Of a stretch of DNA of 64,000 nt, positions 16,217 through 25,523 are shown in pieces. The stretch comes from Planctomyces sp. (GTDB lineage: Bacteria > Planctomycetota > Planctomycetia > Planctomycetales > Planctomycetaceae), in contig JAHBXW010000006.1 of NCBI GenBank assembly GCA_019636235.1, forward strand, positions 1 through 64,000. Reading direction: 5' to 3'. Made by a program: the position numbers and the translations under genes. Below the pieces are notes generated by a model. That model did no database searches. It saw nothing but the letters and a program-made list of their open reading frames with translations, and had not been told where the DNA came from. How positions within the stretch are numbered: position 1 is the first letter of the stretch; each line of letters opens with the position of its first letter.

Positions 16217-17614
16217 ATGAAACGCTTCTGTCTTGCCCCCCTGATGGCGGCCATGCTCCTGGCGGCCAGCGGGGTGGAAGCCGAAGCCGGACTGTTCTGC
16301 GGAATGGGCCGGTTCCGGTGCTGTCCCAAGGAGGCCTGCGGGCCCGCTGGCGATTACTGCCAGGGGCGGGTGTGCTCCAGCCCGGGCTACAAGACGGTCC
16401 AGGAGACCGTCTGGTGCACGGAGGAATACGTTGAGTGCTGCACGGTGTACGACACGTGCGTCGAGAAGGTGCCGGTGACCCGGTCCCGCACGGTGTACGA
16501 CACGTGCTACCGGGACGAGTGCTACACGGTCTGCAAGCCGCGGTACCACACGTGCTACCGGGACTGCTGCTACACGGTCAAGGTGCCGCACTACCAGACG
16601 TGCTACCGCACGGTGTGCTGCACGGTCCGCAAGCCGGTGTACAACACCTGCTACCGGGACGTGTGCTACACGGTCTGCAAGCCGGTGTACCAGACCTGCT
16701 ATCGGGACTGCTGCTACACGGTCAAGAAGCCGTGCTACCAGACGACGTACCGGACCGTGAACTGCACGCAGTACAAGACGGAGTACTGTACGACGTACAA
16801 GGACGTGTGCTACACGGTCTGCAAGCCGGTCACCGAGACGAAGGTCGTCTGCGAGACGATCAACGAGTGGAAGACCGTCAAGGAATACGTCCCCGGCCCG
16901 GTCGTCAAGCGGAAGGTGCCGAAGTGCCCGAAGCTGTGCTGGGATCCGAACAACTGCTGCACGACGGTTGAGGACCCGGGCTGCTGCGCCGACGAGTGCT
17001 GCCCGTCGCCCGGCCACTGGGTGTGCCGGAAGGTCTGCTGCCCGCGGACCGTCCAGCGCGAAGTCTGCTGCACGCGGATGGTTCCGGAAGTCAAGCACTG
17101 CAAGGTGCCCTGCACGACCTGCCGGGTCGTTCCGGTCTGCGTTCAGAAGCAGATTCCCTGCACGACCTGCACCTGGACCTGCGAGACGCGGCACGTCCGC
17201 GTCCCGTACACGACCTGCACCATGGTGCGGGAGTGCCGGACCAAGAAGGTCCCCTACACGACCTGCACCTGGACCTGCGAGACCGTCAGCCGCCAGGTTC
17301 CCTATACGACCTGCCACTGGACCTGCGAGACCCGCGTCAAGAAGGTCCCCTACACCACATGCACGATGGAGCAGCAGGTCTGCACCCGCCGCGTGCCGTA
17401 CTGCGTCCCGCGGACCGTCTGCGAGACCTGCTTCGTGACCAAGACGCACTGCGTTCCGCGCACCGTGCAGGTCAAGAAGTGCCGGTCGGTGCCGAAGGTC
17501 GTCTGCCGGCAGGTCCCCTGCGACCCGCCGTGCTGCGATCCCTGCGTGCCGATCACCTGCGCCGCTCCGGTCGATCCCGGCTGTGCGGCGCCGTGCGACG
17601 GCTGCGTCAACTGA
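16217..17614 (+). CDS. Cys-rich YTV-repeat protein, probable cell-envelope structural protein
   Basis: A 465-residue exported protein with a signal peptide (residues 1-24, MKRFCLAPLMAAMLLAASG). The mature chain is exceptionally rich in Cys, Tyr, Thr and Val. First array, about residues 75-200: units resembling TCYRDxCYTVxKPxYQ. A middle segment (about 205-290) breaks the pattern. Second array, about 300-395: units resembling VPYTTCTWTCETR. This is the YTV family (Pfam YTV), known from Rhodopirellula baltica and proposed to be disulphide-cross-linked cell-wall protein. Planctomycete-specific. Strong ribosome-binding site (GAGAGAGGA) and a strong terminator at 17745 suggest high expression. Domain positions are approximate. 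Confidence 0.9.
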   Translation: MKRFCLAPLMAAMLLAASGVEAEAGLFCGMGRFRCCPKEACGPAGDYCQGRVCSSPGYKTVQETVWCTEEYVECCTVYDTCVEKVPVTRSRTVYDTCYRDECYTVCKPRYHTCYRDCCYTVKVPHYQTCYRTVCCTVRKPVYNTCYRDVCYTVCKPVYQTCYRDCCYTVKKPCYQTTYRTVNCTQYKTEYCTTYKDVCYTVCKPVTETKVVCETINEWKTVKEYVPGPVVKRKVPKCPKLCWDPNNCCTTVEDPGCCADECCPSPGHWVCRKVCCPRTVQREVCCTRMVPEVKHCKVPCTTCRVVPVCVQKQIPCTTCTWTCETRHVRVPYTTCTMVRECRTKKVPYTTCTWTCETVSRQVPYTTCHWTCETRVKKVPYTTCTMEQQVCTRRVPYCVPRTVCETCFVTKTHCVPRTVQVKKCRSVPKVVCRQVPCDPPCCDPCVPITCAAPVDPGCAAPCDGCVN

Positions 17615-17744
17615 TTTCGGAAGTCCACTCGGCGTGAGGAGCAACACGTCAGTGAGCCAGGGACGGCTCGCCGGAAAGTCAGCCCCGCCATCGGGCAGGT
17701 AGCTTGCCGGTTTCCGCGTGCCGCCGAATGGTTCGACCTCTCGC

Positions 17745-17785
17745 AAGGCCGACTCGAATGTTCGAGTCGGCCTTGTTTGGTTTTT
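17745..17785 (+). terminator. Intrinsic terminator of the YTV gene
   Basis: A perfect 14-bp inverted repeat (AAGGCCGACTCGAA, TG, TTCGAGTCGGCCTT) followed on the plus strand by GTTTGGTTTTT. It lies 130 bases past the YTV stop codon and 12 bases from the stop of the convergent mutM gene. The T-rich tail is only on the plus side. Confidence 0.85.
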
Positions 17786-17796
17786 CCGGCCGCCTA

Positions 17797-18633
17797 TCAG
17801 CGCTGGCAGCGCGGGCAGTAGAACGTCGAACGCTGCGCCTGCACCAGCCGGACGATCGGCGCCCCGCACGTCAAACAGCCTTCGCCCGCTCGGTCATACA
17901 CCCGGTGCGCGTTCTGATAGCCGCCTGACTGGTTGAGCGCGTTTCGGTAGGTCCCGTCGCTGAGCGTGCTCCCCTCGTACCGGATCGCCTCGCTGAGGAC
18001 GCTCTGCACGGCCAGCTGCAGTCGACCGATCCGTGCAAGCGACAGTCGCGCGGCGGGCGTCTGCGGGCGGATCCCCGCGCGATGCAGAATCTCGCTCGCG
18101 TACAGGTTGCCGATCCCCGCGGCGAGGCGCTGGTCCAGCAGCGCCACCTTCACCGGCCGATGCGTCGACTTCAAAGCGGTCAGCCAGTCCTCGGCGTCCA
18201 TCTCCAGCGCATCGCGCCCCAGGGCGCCCCCCTCGACAAGCGCCTGCAGCTCCGCCCGCCGGAAGAACCGCACGGTCCCCAGCCCGCGGCGATCCCAGAA
18301 CCACAGCGACCGCTCCTCCGCCCCGCGCGTCAATTGCCACTCGACCCGCAGATGACCGGCGTCCGGCGGGTCGGAGACCAGCATCAGCCCCGTCATGCGC
18401 GGCTCGATGACGAACGCATCCCCCGAATCCAGTTCGAGGATCACGCGCTTCGCTCGTCGCCAGACCCGGCTCAGCGTCCGGCCCGCGGCGCGGCGGGCGA
18501 TCACGCCGACGGAGGGAGACACCAGGATCGGCCGGCAACTGCAGCGCACGCGGCGGAAGCCGGCCAGCGACGCCCCCTCCACGACCGGGCGAATGCCGCG
18601 GACCATGGTTTCGACTTCCGGCAGCTCCGGCAT
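17797..18633 (-). CDS. mutM: Formamidopyrimidine-DNA glycosylase (Fpg/MutM)
   Basis: A 278-residue base-excision repair enzyme that removes 8-oxoguanine and formamidopyrimidines and cleaves the abasic site. Mature N-terminus PELPEVETMVRGI holds the catalytic Pro and Glu, which fixes the start at ATG 18633. A conserved Lys lies in SRVWRRAKRVILEL. The helix-two-turns-helix part is QRLAAGIGNLYASEILHRAGI. The C-terminal zinc finger is complete: CLTCGAPI, then FYCPRCQR at the very end. An upstream frame to 18756 is non-homologous. Length is usual for the family. Confidence 0.95.
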   Translation of the reverse strand: MPELPEVETMVRGIRPVVEGASLAGFRRVRCSCRPILVSPSVGVIARRAAGRTLSRVWRRAKRVILELDSGDAFVIEPRMTGLMLVSDPPDAGHLRVEWQLTRGAEERSLWFWDRRGLGTVRFFRRAELQALVEGGALGRDALEMDAEDWLTALKSTHRPVKVALLDQRLAAGIGNLYASEILHRAGIRPQTPAARLSLARIGRLQLAVQSVLSEAIRYEGSTLSDGTYRNALNQSGGYQNAHRVYDRAGEGCLTCGAPIVRLVQAQRSTFYCPRCQR

Positions 18634-18894
18634 CCCCCTGCACCTGCGATGTTGGAATGGGCGTTCTCCGCGGCGCTCCGCCAGACGGATCGGCGCTCCT
18701 GCTCTCGGGAAGACCTTGCGTCCATGCTCTCTACCGCCCCCAGGCCGCGGATGCAATTGCCGCCATTCGGGGCCGCCACTCCCGGCGGCGACAAACGACG
18801 ACTGACGCTTCGGGCGCGCACCCTGAGGGACCAGCCCCCAGGCTCACAATTGCCTCGCACCCGACGTCGCCATCAACGGCTCGCCGCGCTTGGC

Positions 18895-19272
18895 TCAAGA
18901 GCCGGAGCGCCAGGGGTAGACGGCCGCGGAGGCGATCAGGCACAGCCATTCCGCCGCCGCGACGCCGTGCGTCGTCGCCGTCGTCCCGGTGAACAGGAAG
19001 TAGCCGGCGGTGCGGAACGCGACCAGCACGCCGTGAATCAGCAGGCTGGCCCGCAGCACGGCCAGCGGGTCTTCCCGAAACAACAGCGGCGACAGGAAGA
19101 ACAGCCCCAGCCCGAGCTGCAGCCCGCCATACACGACGAGGTATTCCGACTGCCCGCGTCCGGCGATGATCTCGAACCCGACGGAGTTGGAGGTCGTGGC
19201 CGGCGCCAGCGTGCACCAGGCGGCCAGGCCCAGGTACGCGGCGCCGATGAGGGCGAGCACAATTTGAGGCAT
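18895..19272 (-). CDS. DUF4345-like small membrane protein
   Basis: A 125-residue protein with four predicted membrane segments: residues about 3-22 (IVLALIGAAYLGLAAWC), 43-62, 68-90 and 98-120. The middle motif GRGQSEYLVVYGGLQLGLGLFFL is typical of DUF4345. Function unknown; in family members the gene often stands alone. Start at ATG 19272, because the frame upstream to 19416 overlaps the divergent kinase promoter region and is not membrane-like. Confidence 0.78.
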   Translation of the reverse strand: MPQIVLALIGAAYLGLAAWCTLAPATTSNSVGFEIIAGRGQSEYLVVYGGLQLGLGLFFLSPLLFREDPLAVLRASLLIHGVLVAFRTAGYFLFTGTTATTHGVAAAEWLCLIASAAVYPWRSGS

Positions 19273-19469
19273 GCGGAAATCTCGAATTGCAGGCGGCTCC
19301 GGCAGGACGATTGGAGTCGGTTGTCCGCCGGTTTCAAGCCGGGAAATCGTCCGATTCCCGGATCGACCCCTTGTTCTGCGGCTTCCCGCGTTTTCACGCA
19401 CCGCCCGCAGCCGCAATAATCCGCGGGCGTTGTGCCGGGATTGGCCAGGGCAATTCAGACGGAGCGACT

Positions 19470-21155
19470 GTGGACGTTGCCGAACGGTACGAACTGCTGG
19501 AGACGATCGGCGCCGGCAGCTTCGCGACGGTGTACCGCGCCCAGGATCGGGAGCTGGGGCGAGAAGTGGCCGTCAAACAGATTCAGGCGCAGTTCCTGGC
19601 CGGCAGCGTGCAGACCGAGCGCTACTGGCGGGAGGCCACGCTGCTGGCCTCGTTTCAGCACCCGCACATCGTGACGATTTTCGATGTCGTGCGAGAACGG
19701 GGCTGGCTGATCCTGGAGCTGATGCAGGCGAACCTGCGGGATCGTCTGCAGGGCCGGGCGATGGAGGCCCGGGCTGTCCAGACGACGGTGATCCAGGCCC
19801 TGCGGGCGCTGTCGGCGCTGCATGGCCGGGGCGTCGTACATGGCGACATCAAGCCCTCGAACCTGATGATCGACCATCGCAAGCGGATCAAGGTGGGGGA
19901 CTTCGGGCTGGCGTGGCGAGTCAGCCACGATGAGGGGAGCGTCATCCGCGGCACGGCGAAGTACATGGCCCCGGAAACGCTGTCGCAGGAATTTGGCGAC
20001 GTCGGCCCGGAGAGCGACCTGTATTCGCTGGGCTTCACGGCCTACGAACTCCTGTGCGGGTCGAAGTTCGAGGGTCTGTTTCCGGGACTGGACGCCTTCG
20101 GCCGGGACCGACAGGCGGCGTGGATGATGTGGCATGCGGCGGCCGATCGGAAGCTGCCCGACATCGGTCGAGTGCTGGAAGCGACGCCGCCCGGATTGGC
20201 CCGGGCCATCAACCGGCTGATCGAAAAGGATCCCCGCCGCCGCTATGCGACCGCCGATGAAGCGCTGCAGGACCTGGGCTCGAACGCCGATGAGACGCAG
20301 GCATCCGTCGCGCAGCCAGTCGCACCCGCGGCCGCCGGGTCCGGCTTCAGCACGCAGCGGCTGATCGCCATCGGAGCGTTCGCGGCGTCGATGATCGCCT
20401 CGGCGGCGATGCTGCTGTGGAATCCGTCGAAGCCTCCGGAGCCGACATCCGCCGCGCCGACGATTCAGGGGGTCATCCGCACCGTCGACGCTGAGGCGGG
20501 CGTCATCGAGTACCAGGACCCGACCACTGGCCAGCCGGACGAGTTCCGACTGCCCGACAAGCCCCGCATCCGGCTCCGCGGCGATGGACTGCAGGACGAG
20601 TTCGTTCTGGCGCGGCGGCTGCAGCCCGGCGACTGGATCCGCACCACGAACGTCGATGGCCGGTTTCAGCTCGACGTCTCCCGGCCGGTGTCCAGCACGG
20701 GGCGCCTGACGAGCGTCGACGTCGACCAGCGGCGGATCACGGCGCTCATCGAGAATCAGCGGCTGCGCGATTCGCTGACGTTGCATGTCCCCCACAGCGC
20801 CCGGATCAAACTGAACGACTCGCCTTCGCAACTGAAGGAGCTGGCGGCGGACGACGCGGTGTCGATTGTGCACTTGCTTGATCCCGCGGGGGAGCAGGGG
20901 CGTGTGGTCAGCGAGCTGTCGGCAACCCGGCGGATCGAGTTTGAAGCGACGCTGATCGACGTCGACCCGGTCACGCGGCGGATTTCGCTGCTGCCGGCGG
21001 GGGACGATCCGCAGACGCGCCGGTTCACGGTGACTGACGACGTCTCGATCGTGTTCGACGATGGCTCGCCGGCGTCCGATTCCGACATCGCGCCGGGCCA
21101 GCGAGTGCGAGTGACGGCCGACGTGCTGCTGCGCCAGCTCGTCCTGCCGCGCTGA
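19470..21155 (+). CDS. Membrane Ser/Thr protein kinase with three C-terminal beta repeats
   Basis: 561 residues from GTG 19470 (GGAG seven bases upstream); a longer frame from 19287 is non-homologous. Kinase domain, about residues 6-275: GAGSFATVYRA (P-loop), VAVKQI (Lys), VVHGDIKPSNLMI (catalytic loop, HGD instead of HRD), DFGLA (Mg) and KYMAPE. A membrane segment follows (IAIGAFAASMIASAAMLLW, about 295-315). The extracytoplasmic part, about 330-561, consists of three repeats of 70-80 residues, each opening with [G/A]-x-[I/L]-x-x-VD-x5-I (GVIRTVDAEAGVI, GRLTSVDVDQRRI, ATLIDVDPVTRRI). It probably senses an envelope signal and phosphorylates cytoplasmic proteins. HGD makes it a non-RD kinase, which may not need activation-loop phosphorylation. 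Confidence 0.9.
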   Translation: MDVAERYELLETIGAGSFATVYRAQDRELGREVAVKQIQAQFLAGSVQTERYWREATLLASFQHPHIVTIFDVVRERGWLILELMQANLRDRLQGRAMEARAVQTTVIQALRALSALHGRGVVHGDIKPSNLMIDHRKRIKVGDFGLAWRVSHDEGSVIRGTAKYMAPETLSQEFGDVGPESDLYSLGFTAYELLCGSKFEGLFPGLDAFGRDRQAAWMMWHAAADRKLPDIGRVLEATPPGLARAINRLIEKDPRRRYATADEALQDLGSNADETQASVAQPVAPAAAGSGFSTQRLIAIGAFAASMIASAAMLLWNPSKPPEPTSAAPTIQGVIRTVDAEAGVIEYQDPTTGQPDEFRLPDKPRIRLRGDGLQDEFVLARRLQPGDWIRTTNVDGRFQLDVSRPVSSTGRLTSVDVDQRRITALIENQRLRDSLTLHVPHSARIKLNDSPSQLKELAADDAVSIVHLLDPAGEQGRVVSELSATRRIEFEATLIDVDPVTRRISLLPAGDDPQTRRFTVTDDVSIVFDDGSPASDSDIAPGQRVRVTADVLLRQLVLPR

Positions 21156-21276
21156 ACATCGCGGGCGACTGGCGATCGGGGCGTGCGCCCGCGCGGCGGC
21201 TGGTGGAGAATCGCGCGCCGGTATGGCAGGATACCGCTGCTGCTTCCTCCGAGCCGCATCGCCAGGAGAGTCCGTC

Positions 21277-23685
21277 ATGCCCCGCCGTCTCCGATTCCTG
21301 CCCGCTGTCGCCGCCGCGCTGCCCCTTCTCATCGCCGCCGCGGACTTTCTCCCGGCCGCTGAACTCGAGATCGTCCGCACGGTCGAGCCGCAGCCGCTGG
21401 AAGCCGCCACGGAGCGGCTGATTCAGGCCCTCGAATACGTCGGCTCGCCTCTGCCCGAAGAGCAGGCCGCGGCGCTCCGCGAGACGTTCCAGAACGCCGA
21501 CGGACGCGAAGCCGTCAGCGAGGCGCAGCGCATCCTCGACCAGCACGTGCTGGCGATGGTCACGATCAATCCCGAAAGCCGCGTCTCAGCCGTCGAAGGG
21601 CCGGTCCGCAAGGAACTGCTGCAGCAGGGCTGGCGAACGTTCCTGATCAAGGTTCACAACCAGGCGGGCATCACCCCCCGACTGGAGATCGGCAGTCCGA
21701 ACTCCGCTCCTCCCTACCAGCAGGGCAAAGGCGCCCGCGAGCGGCCGCAGACCGAACAGTCGCTCACCACCGCGGCCGATGTCCCGCACCGCTTCCTCGA
21801 TATTCAGCAGTTTGACAAGCAGCCGCTGAAGCCCGAGCTGTCGGGCCTGGAGATCGAGTACCGCCTGGTCCAGCTCTACAGTCGCGATGTCGGCCGTCGC
21901 GAGGCGACGCTGACGTTCAGCGTCGGTCAGGGGACGCAGGATCTGGGCTTCCGCAACGAAGTGCCCGTGCTGTTTGAAAGCGTGCCTTCCGTGGAGGTTG
22001 TGCTGGACGTCCTGGACCACGACGGCGAGCCGACGACGGCCGCGTTCATCATTCGGGACCGGTTTGGCCGCGTGTACCCGAATCCCGCGCGGCGGATCGC
22101 GCCGGACTTCTTCTTCCATCAGCAGATCTACCGTGGACATGGCGAGACGGTGGCGCTGCCGTCGGGGACGTATTCCGTGGCCGTTTCTCGCGGTCCTGAG
22201 TATCTGGTCGAGCGTCTGCAGTTCGAGGTGCCCGACGGGGTCAAGAGCCATCGGCAGGCCGTTCAGCTGACGCGTTGGATTCATCCCAAGCAGCGGGGCT
22301 GGTTCTCCGGCGACCACCACGTGCATGCCGCGGGCTGCGCGCACTACGACAGCCCGACCGAAGGCGTCGGGCCCGGCGACATGCTGCGGCACATCCTGGG
22401 CGAAGACCTGAACGTGGGGTGCGTGCTGTCGTGGGGCCCGTGCTGGTACACGCAGAAGCAGTATTTCGAGGGGCGGACGTCGGACCTGTCCCGGCCGAAC
22501 CATCTCATGCGGTACGACGTCGAGGTCAGCGGATTCCCGTCCTCGCACGCGGGACATCTGTGCCTCCTCCGGCTGACCGAGGACGACTACCCCGGAACGA
22601 CGTACATCGAGGAATGGCCCAGCTGGACGCTGCCGGTGCTGCAGTGGGGCCAGGAGCAGGCGGGTGTAGTCGGCTACAGCCATTCAGGCTGGGGATTGGC
22701 CTTGCCGGACTACATGCCTGACGGTTCGAGGCAGTTTCCCCGGCAACCGTGGGGCGGCGCGCCGCAGGGCTGGCAGGGGCGGAACGCCGACAAGCTGCCG
22801 GACCCGGCCATGCCGCCGTTCGATGGGATCGGCGCCAACGAGTACATCGTGACCGGCCCGCTGGGTCGCTGCGACTTCATTTCAGCTGTCGACACTCCGG
22901 CGATCTGGGAACTCAACATCTGGTACCACACGCTGAACTGCGGCGTCACGACGCGGATCAGCGGCGAGACCGACTTCCCCTGCATTTATGGCGACAAAGT
23001 CGGCCTGGGTCGGATCTATGTGAAGCTGCCGACGGATGAGCCGCTGGATTACGACGCCTGGGTTCAGGGACTCAAGGACGGACGCAGCTACTGCGGGGAC
23101 GGCATGAGTCACGTGTTCGACTTCCGCGCCTCTTCAGGAGCCCGGACGGTCGAACTCGGGCAGCGCGACGGGGATGTCGTCAGCCGGCTGGACGTCGCCG
23201 CTCCCGGCCCGGTGCGGATCGAGTTCGATGTCGCGGCGCTGCTCGAGCCGGAGGAGACAGACGGCACGCGCAACATCCGCAACGCGCGGCTGGACGTGAA
23301 GCCCTACTGGCACATCGAGCGCTGCCGCATCGGCGAGACCCGCAACGTGCCGGTCGAGGTGATCGTCAACGGCGAAGTCGCCGCGACGCAGGAAATCGCC
23401 GCCGACGGGTCGCTGCACTCGCTGTCGTTCGACGTCGACATTCCGAAGTCAGCATGGGTGGCGGTCCGCATTCTGCCCAGCGTGCATACGAACCCCATCT
23501 GGGTGCAGGTGGACGGGCAGCCGGTCCGCGCCAGCCGGGCCAGCGCGGAGTGGTGCCGCCAGGCGGTCGACGTCTGCTGGAAGTCCAAGGCAGGGCAGAT
23601 CCGGGAACCCGAACAGGCGGCGGCTCGAGCGGCCTACGACGAGGCGGCCCGGTACTACGAAGCGGCTCTCGCGGAAGCCCAATGA
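21277..23685 (+). CDS. Exported CehA/McbA-type PHP metallohydrolase
   Basis: An 802-residue protein. Signal peptide residues 1-29 (FLPAVAAALPLLIAAADFLPA). Residues about 30-340 contain an uncharacterised helical region and beta-sandwich segments. From about residue 345 the PHP-type hydrolase begins: GWFSGDHHVHAAGCAHY provides the HxH metal site, with further ligands in YSHSGWG and the AVDTPAIWELN region. The CehA/McbA family includes carbaryl and phenyl-ester hydrolases, but planctomycete members are very diverse and the substrate is unknown. A C-terminal beta domain (about 590-745) may be carbohydrate-binding. AGGAGAG eight bases before ATG 21277 decides the start. Confidence 0.85.
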   Translation: MPRRLRFLPAVAAALPLLIAAADFLPAAELEIVRTVEPQPLEAATERLIQALEYVGSPLPEEQAAALRETFQNADGREAVSEAQRILDQHVLAMVTINPESRVSAVEGPVRKELLQQGWRTFLIKVHNQAGITPRLEIGSPNSAPPYQQGKGARERPQTEQSLTTAADVPHRFLDIQQFDKQPLKPELSGLEIEYRLVQLYSRDVGRREATLTFSVGQGTQDLGFRNEVPVLFESVPSVEVVLDVLDHDGEPTTAAFIIRDRFGRVYPNPARRIAPDFFFHQQIYRGHGETVALPSGTYSVAVSRGPEYLVERLQFEVPDGVKSHRQAVQLTRWIHPKQRGWFSGDHHVHAAGCAHYDSPTEGVGPGDMLRHILGEDLNVGCVLSWGPCWYTQKQYFEGRTSDLSRPNHLMRYDVEVSGFPSSHAGHLCLLRLTEDDYPGTTYIEEWPSWTLPVLQWGQEQAGVVGYSHSGWGLALPDYMPDGSRQFPRQPWGGAPQGWQGRNADKLPDPAMPPFDGIGANEYIVTGPLGRCDFISAVDTPAIWELNIWYHTLNCGVTTRISGETDFPCIYGDKVGLGRIYVKLPTDEPLDYDAWVQGLKDGRSYCGDGMSHVFDFRASSGARTVELGQRDGDVVSRLDVAAPGPVRIEFDVAALLEPEETDGTRNIRNARLDVKPYWHIERCRIGETRNVPVEVIVNGEVAATQEIAADGSLHSLSFDVDIPKSAWVAVRILPSVHTNPIWVQVDGQPVRASRASAEWCRQAVDVCWKSKAGQIREPEQAAARAAYDEAARYYEAALAEAQ

Positions 23686-23749
23686 GGGCCGCTATGCTCT
23701 GGGGCGTGTTTCCTGGACTGGCTTTCAGTTTCCCGCGCGGACGTTGACG

Positions 23750-23980
23750 ATGCCCCTGTTCGAATTTCGCTGTTCCAGTTGCCAGCGCGAGTTTGAAGCG
23801 CTCGTCCGCAATGGCGAGCAGCCGCACTGTCCGAATTGCGACGCCACACGGCTGGAAAAACTGCTTAGCGCGCCGGCGCGGCCGGCCGCGTTGGCTGGGG
23901 CGCTGCCGATCGCATCGGCCTGTCCGCCGCCTCAGGCGGGTCCCTGCGGCCCGGGGTGCTGCCGCCTGCCGATGGGCTGA
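23750..23980 (+). CDS. FmdB-family zinc ribbon protein
   Basis: A 76-residue protein. N-terminal zinc ribbon MPLFEFRCSSCQREFEAL then HCPNCDATRLEKLLSAP, with two CxxC pairs, is the FmdB/CxxC_CxxC_SSSS family. The C-terminal tail is Pro/Gly/Cys-rich (PPPQAGPCGPGCCRLP). FmdB-like proteins are thought to be small regulators, possibly nucleic-acid binding; function unclear. It follows the PHP hydrolase by 64 bases and may share its transcript. A TTG two codons upstream is an alternative start. Confidence 0.85.
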   Translation: MPLFEFRCSSCQREFEALVRNGEQPHCPNCDATRLEKLLSAPARPAALAGALPIASACPPPQAGPCGPGCCRLPMG

Positions 23981-24034
23981 TTCCGCGCGACGCGGCGTCC
24001 CCCCCGGGAGCGCCGTCGGCCATCAGCCGCCGCG

Positions 24035-25345
24035 TCACGACAGCCCTTCGACCTCCCATCCGGCGCGGTAGTCGCGACGCAGGAAGGCGTCCGCGGCCGG
24101 CAGACCCTCGGCTTTGAGATCGCGGCTGTTCCAGCGCACGGCCTGGCCGGTGCGGAAGGCGACATTGCCCAGCAGCACGGTTTCCGTCAACGGACCGGCG
24201 TATGAAAACGGGCAGGACGTCCGGCTGCTATTGACGATTGCGGATGTCCACTCCTGGTAGTGGTTGTGGTCCTGCAGGTCGGCCCACTTGTAGTCCTTGA
24301 AGTCGCCTCGCGGAAACAGCTCCGGCATTTCCGGGAAGCCCACGAACAGATTCCCCTTCTCCCCCCGGTACAGGACTCCGTTGTCGCTGCCCGGCCAGTT
24401 CTCCGGGGCCAGGAAGATGTCGCGCGGCGGCTGGGCGCCCGCTTCGTACCACGTGACGGCGACCGTGTCGGTCGTATGCGGCGTCCCCGGGAACTGGTAT
24501 TCGACGCGGCAGGAAGTCGGTCCGCTTTCCGGCAGCAGCGGCGCCCCCTCGGCGGAGACGGTCGACGGCGGCCCCAGTTCCAGCGCGTTCACCACCGGAT
24601 CCATGATGTGGCAACCCATGTCGCCCAGGGCGCCCGTCCCGAAGTCCCACCAGCCGCGCCAGTGAAACGGGTGGTACAGCCCGGCGACGTACGGCCGTTC
24701 GGCGGCGACGCCCAGCCACAGGTCCCAGTCGATCTCCGCGGGGGGCGAGCCGGCCGTCGCGGGACGCTCCAGTCCCTGCTTCCAGAAGTTGCCCGGGCGG
24801 TCGGTCCAGCAATGGACCTCGCGGACCTTGCCGATGACGCCGTCGCGAATCGCCTGCACGGCGATCTTCAGCCGCCGCGTGGCATGGTGCTGCGTGCCCA
24901 TTTGCGTGACGACTCCGGCCTCCGCCGCGGCTTTGGCGAGCTGCCGGGACTCGTACACCGAATGCGTCAACGGCTTCTGGGTGTAGACGTGTTTGCCCAG
25001 CTTGAGAGCCGTCATCGTGATCGGCGCATGCATGTGATCGGGCGTGGAGACGGTGACCGCGTCGATGTTGGGTTGTTCGAGCAGCTTGCGCCAGTCCTGG
25101 TGCTTCGTGGCGTGAGGATATCTCTGGGCTGCAGCGGCGAGTGTGCGTTCGTCGACGTCGCAAATCGCGACGACATTGTGGCCGGCGGCCGTCTCATCGA
25201 GATCGGACGCGCCCTTGCCGCCGACGCCGATCGCCGCCAGATGGATCTGGTCGTTCGCCATGGCCCGCCGCGCTGTGGGAAACGCGAATGGGACCAGGAG
25301 ACCGGCGGCGGTCGTACGGACGAATTGGCGGCGGGACTGGGACAT
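24035..25345 (-). CDS. Tat-exported Gfo/Idh/MocA family oxidoreductase
   Basis: A 436-residue protein. The N-terminus SRRQFVRTTAAGLLVPFAFP is a twin-arginine signal, so the enzyme is exported folded with its NAD(P) cofactor. The Rossmann fold begins IHLAAIGVGGKGASDL. YTQKPLTHSVYESR is the EKP-equivalent motif with catalytic Lys. The C-terminal domain includes GALGDMGCHIMDPVVNAL (GDxGxHxxD; His catalytic). Planctomycete genomes contain dozens of these, usually linked to polysaccharide breakdown; substrate unknown. It lies downstream of uvrD on the same strand, 178 bases away, probably with its own promoter. Confidence 0.93.
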   Translation of the reverse strand: MSQSRRQFVRTTAAGLLVPFAFPTARRAMANDQIHLAAIGVGGKGASDLDETAAGHNVVAICDVDERTLAAAAQRYPHATKHQDWRKLLEQPNIDAVTVSTPDHMHAPITMTALKLGKHVYTQKPLTHSVYESRQLAKAAAEAGVVTQMGTQHHATRRLKIAVQAIRDGVIGKVREVHCWTDRPGNFWKQGLERPATAGSPPAEIDWDLWLGVAAERPYVAGLYHPFHWRGWWDFGTGALGDMGCHIMDPVVNALELGPPSTVSAEGAPLLPESGPTSCRVEYQFPGTPHTTDTVAVTWYEAGAQPPRDIFLAPENWPGSDNGVLYRGEKGNLFVGFPEMPELFPRGDFKDYKWADLQDHNHYQEWTSAIVNSSRTSCPFSYAGPLTETVLLGNVAFRTGQAVRWNSRDLKAEGLPAADAFLRRDYRAGWEVEGLS

Positions 25346-25523
25346 CGAACGTCAGCCTTTGGAAGACAGGGTCAGCAGCGCTCAGCACTGGCGGGTTTCG
25401 GACCGTCGGCGCCGAACGGATCAACACAGGCCGATATTACCGGACGGGAAGCAGAGAGAAAGCGAAGCCGTGTGGGAAACGCGGAACCGGTCGCGCACGG
25501 GGATCGTCAGCAGTCGCTGCGTT

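Noticed and set aside
16200-16225. GGATTCGAACC, the complement of a tRNA T-loop
   Set aside because: On the minus strand the bases flanking GGTTCGAATCC do not form a T-stem and no anticodon or acceptor stem fits. The site is the ribosome-binding region of the YTV gene.
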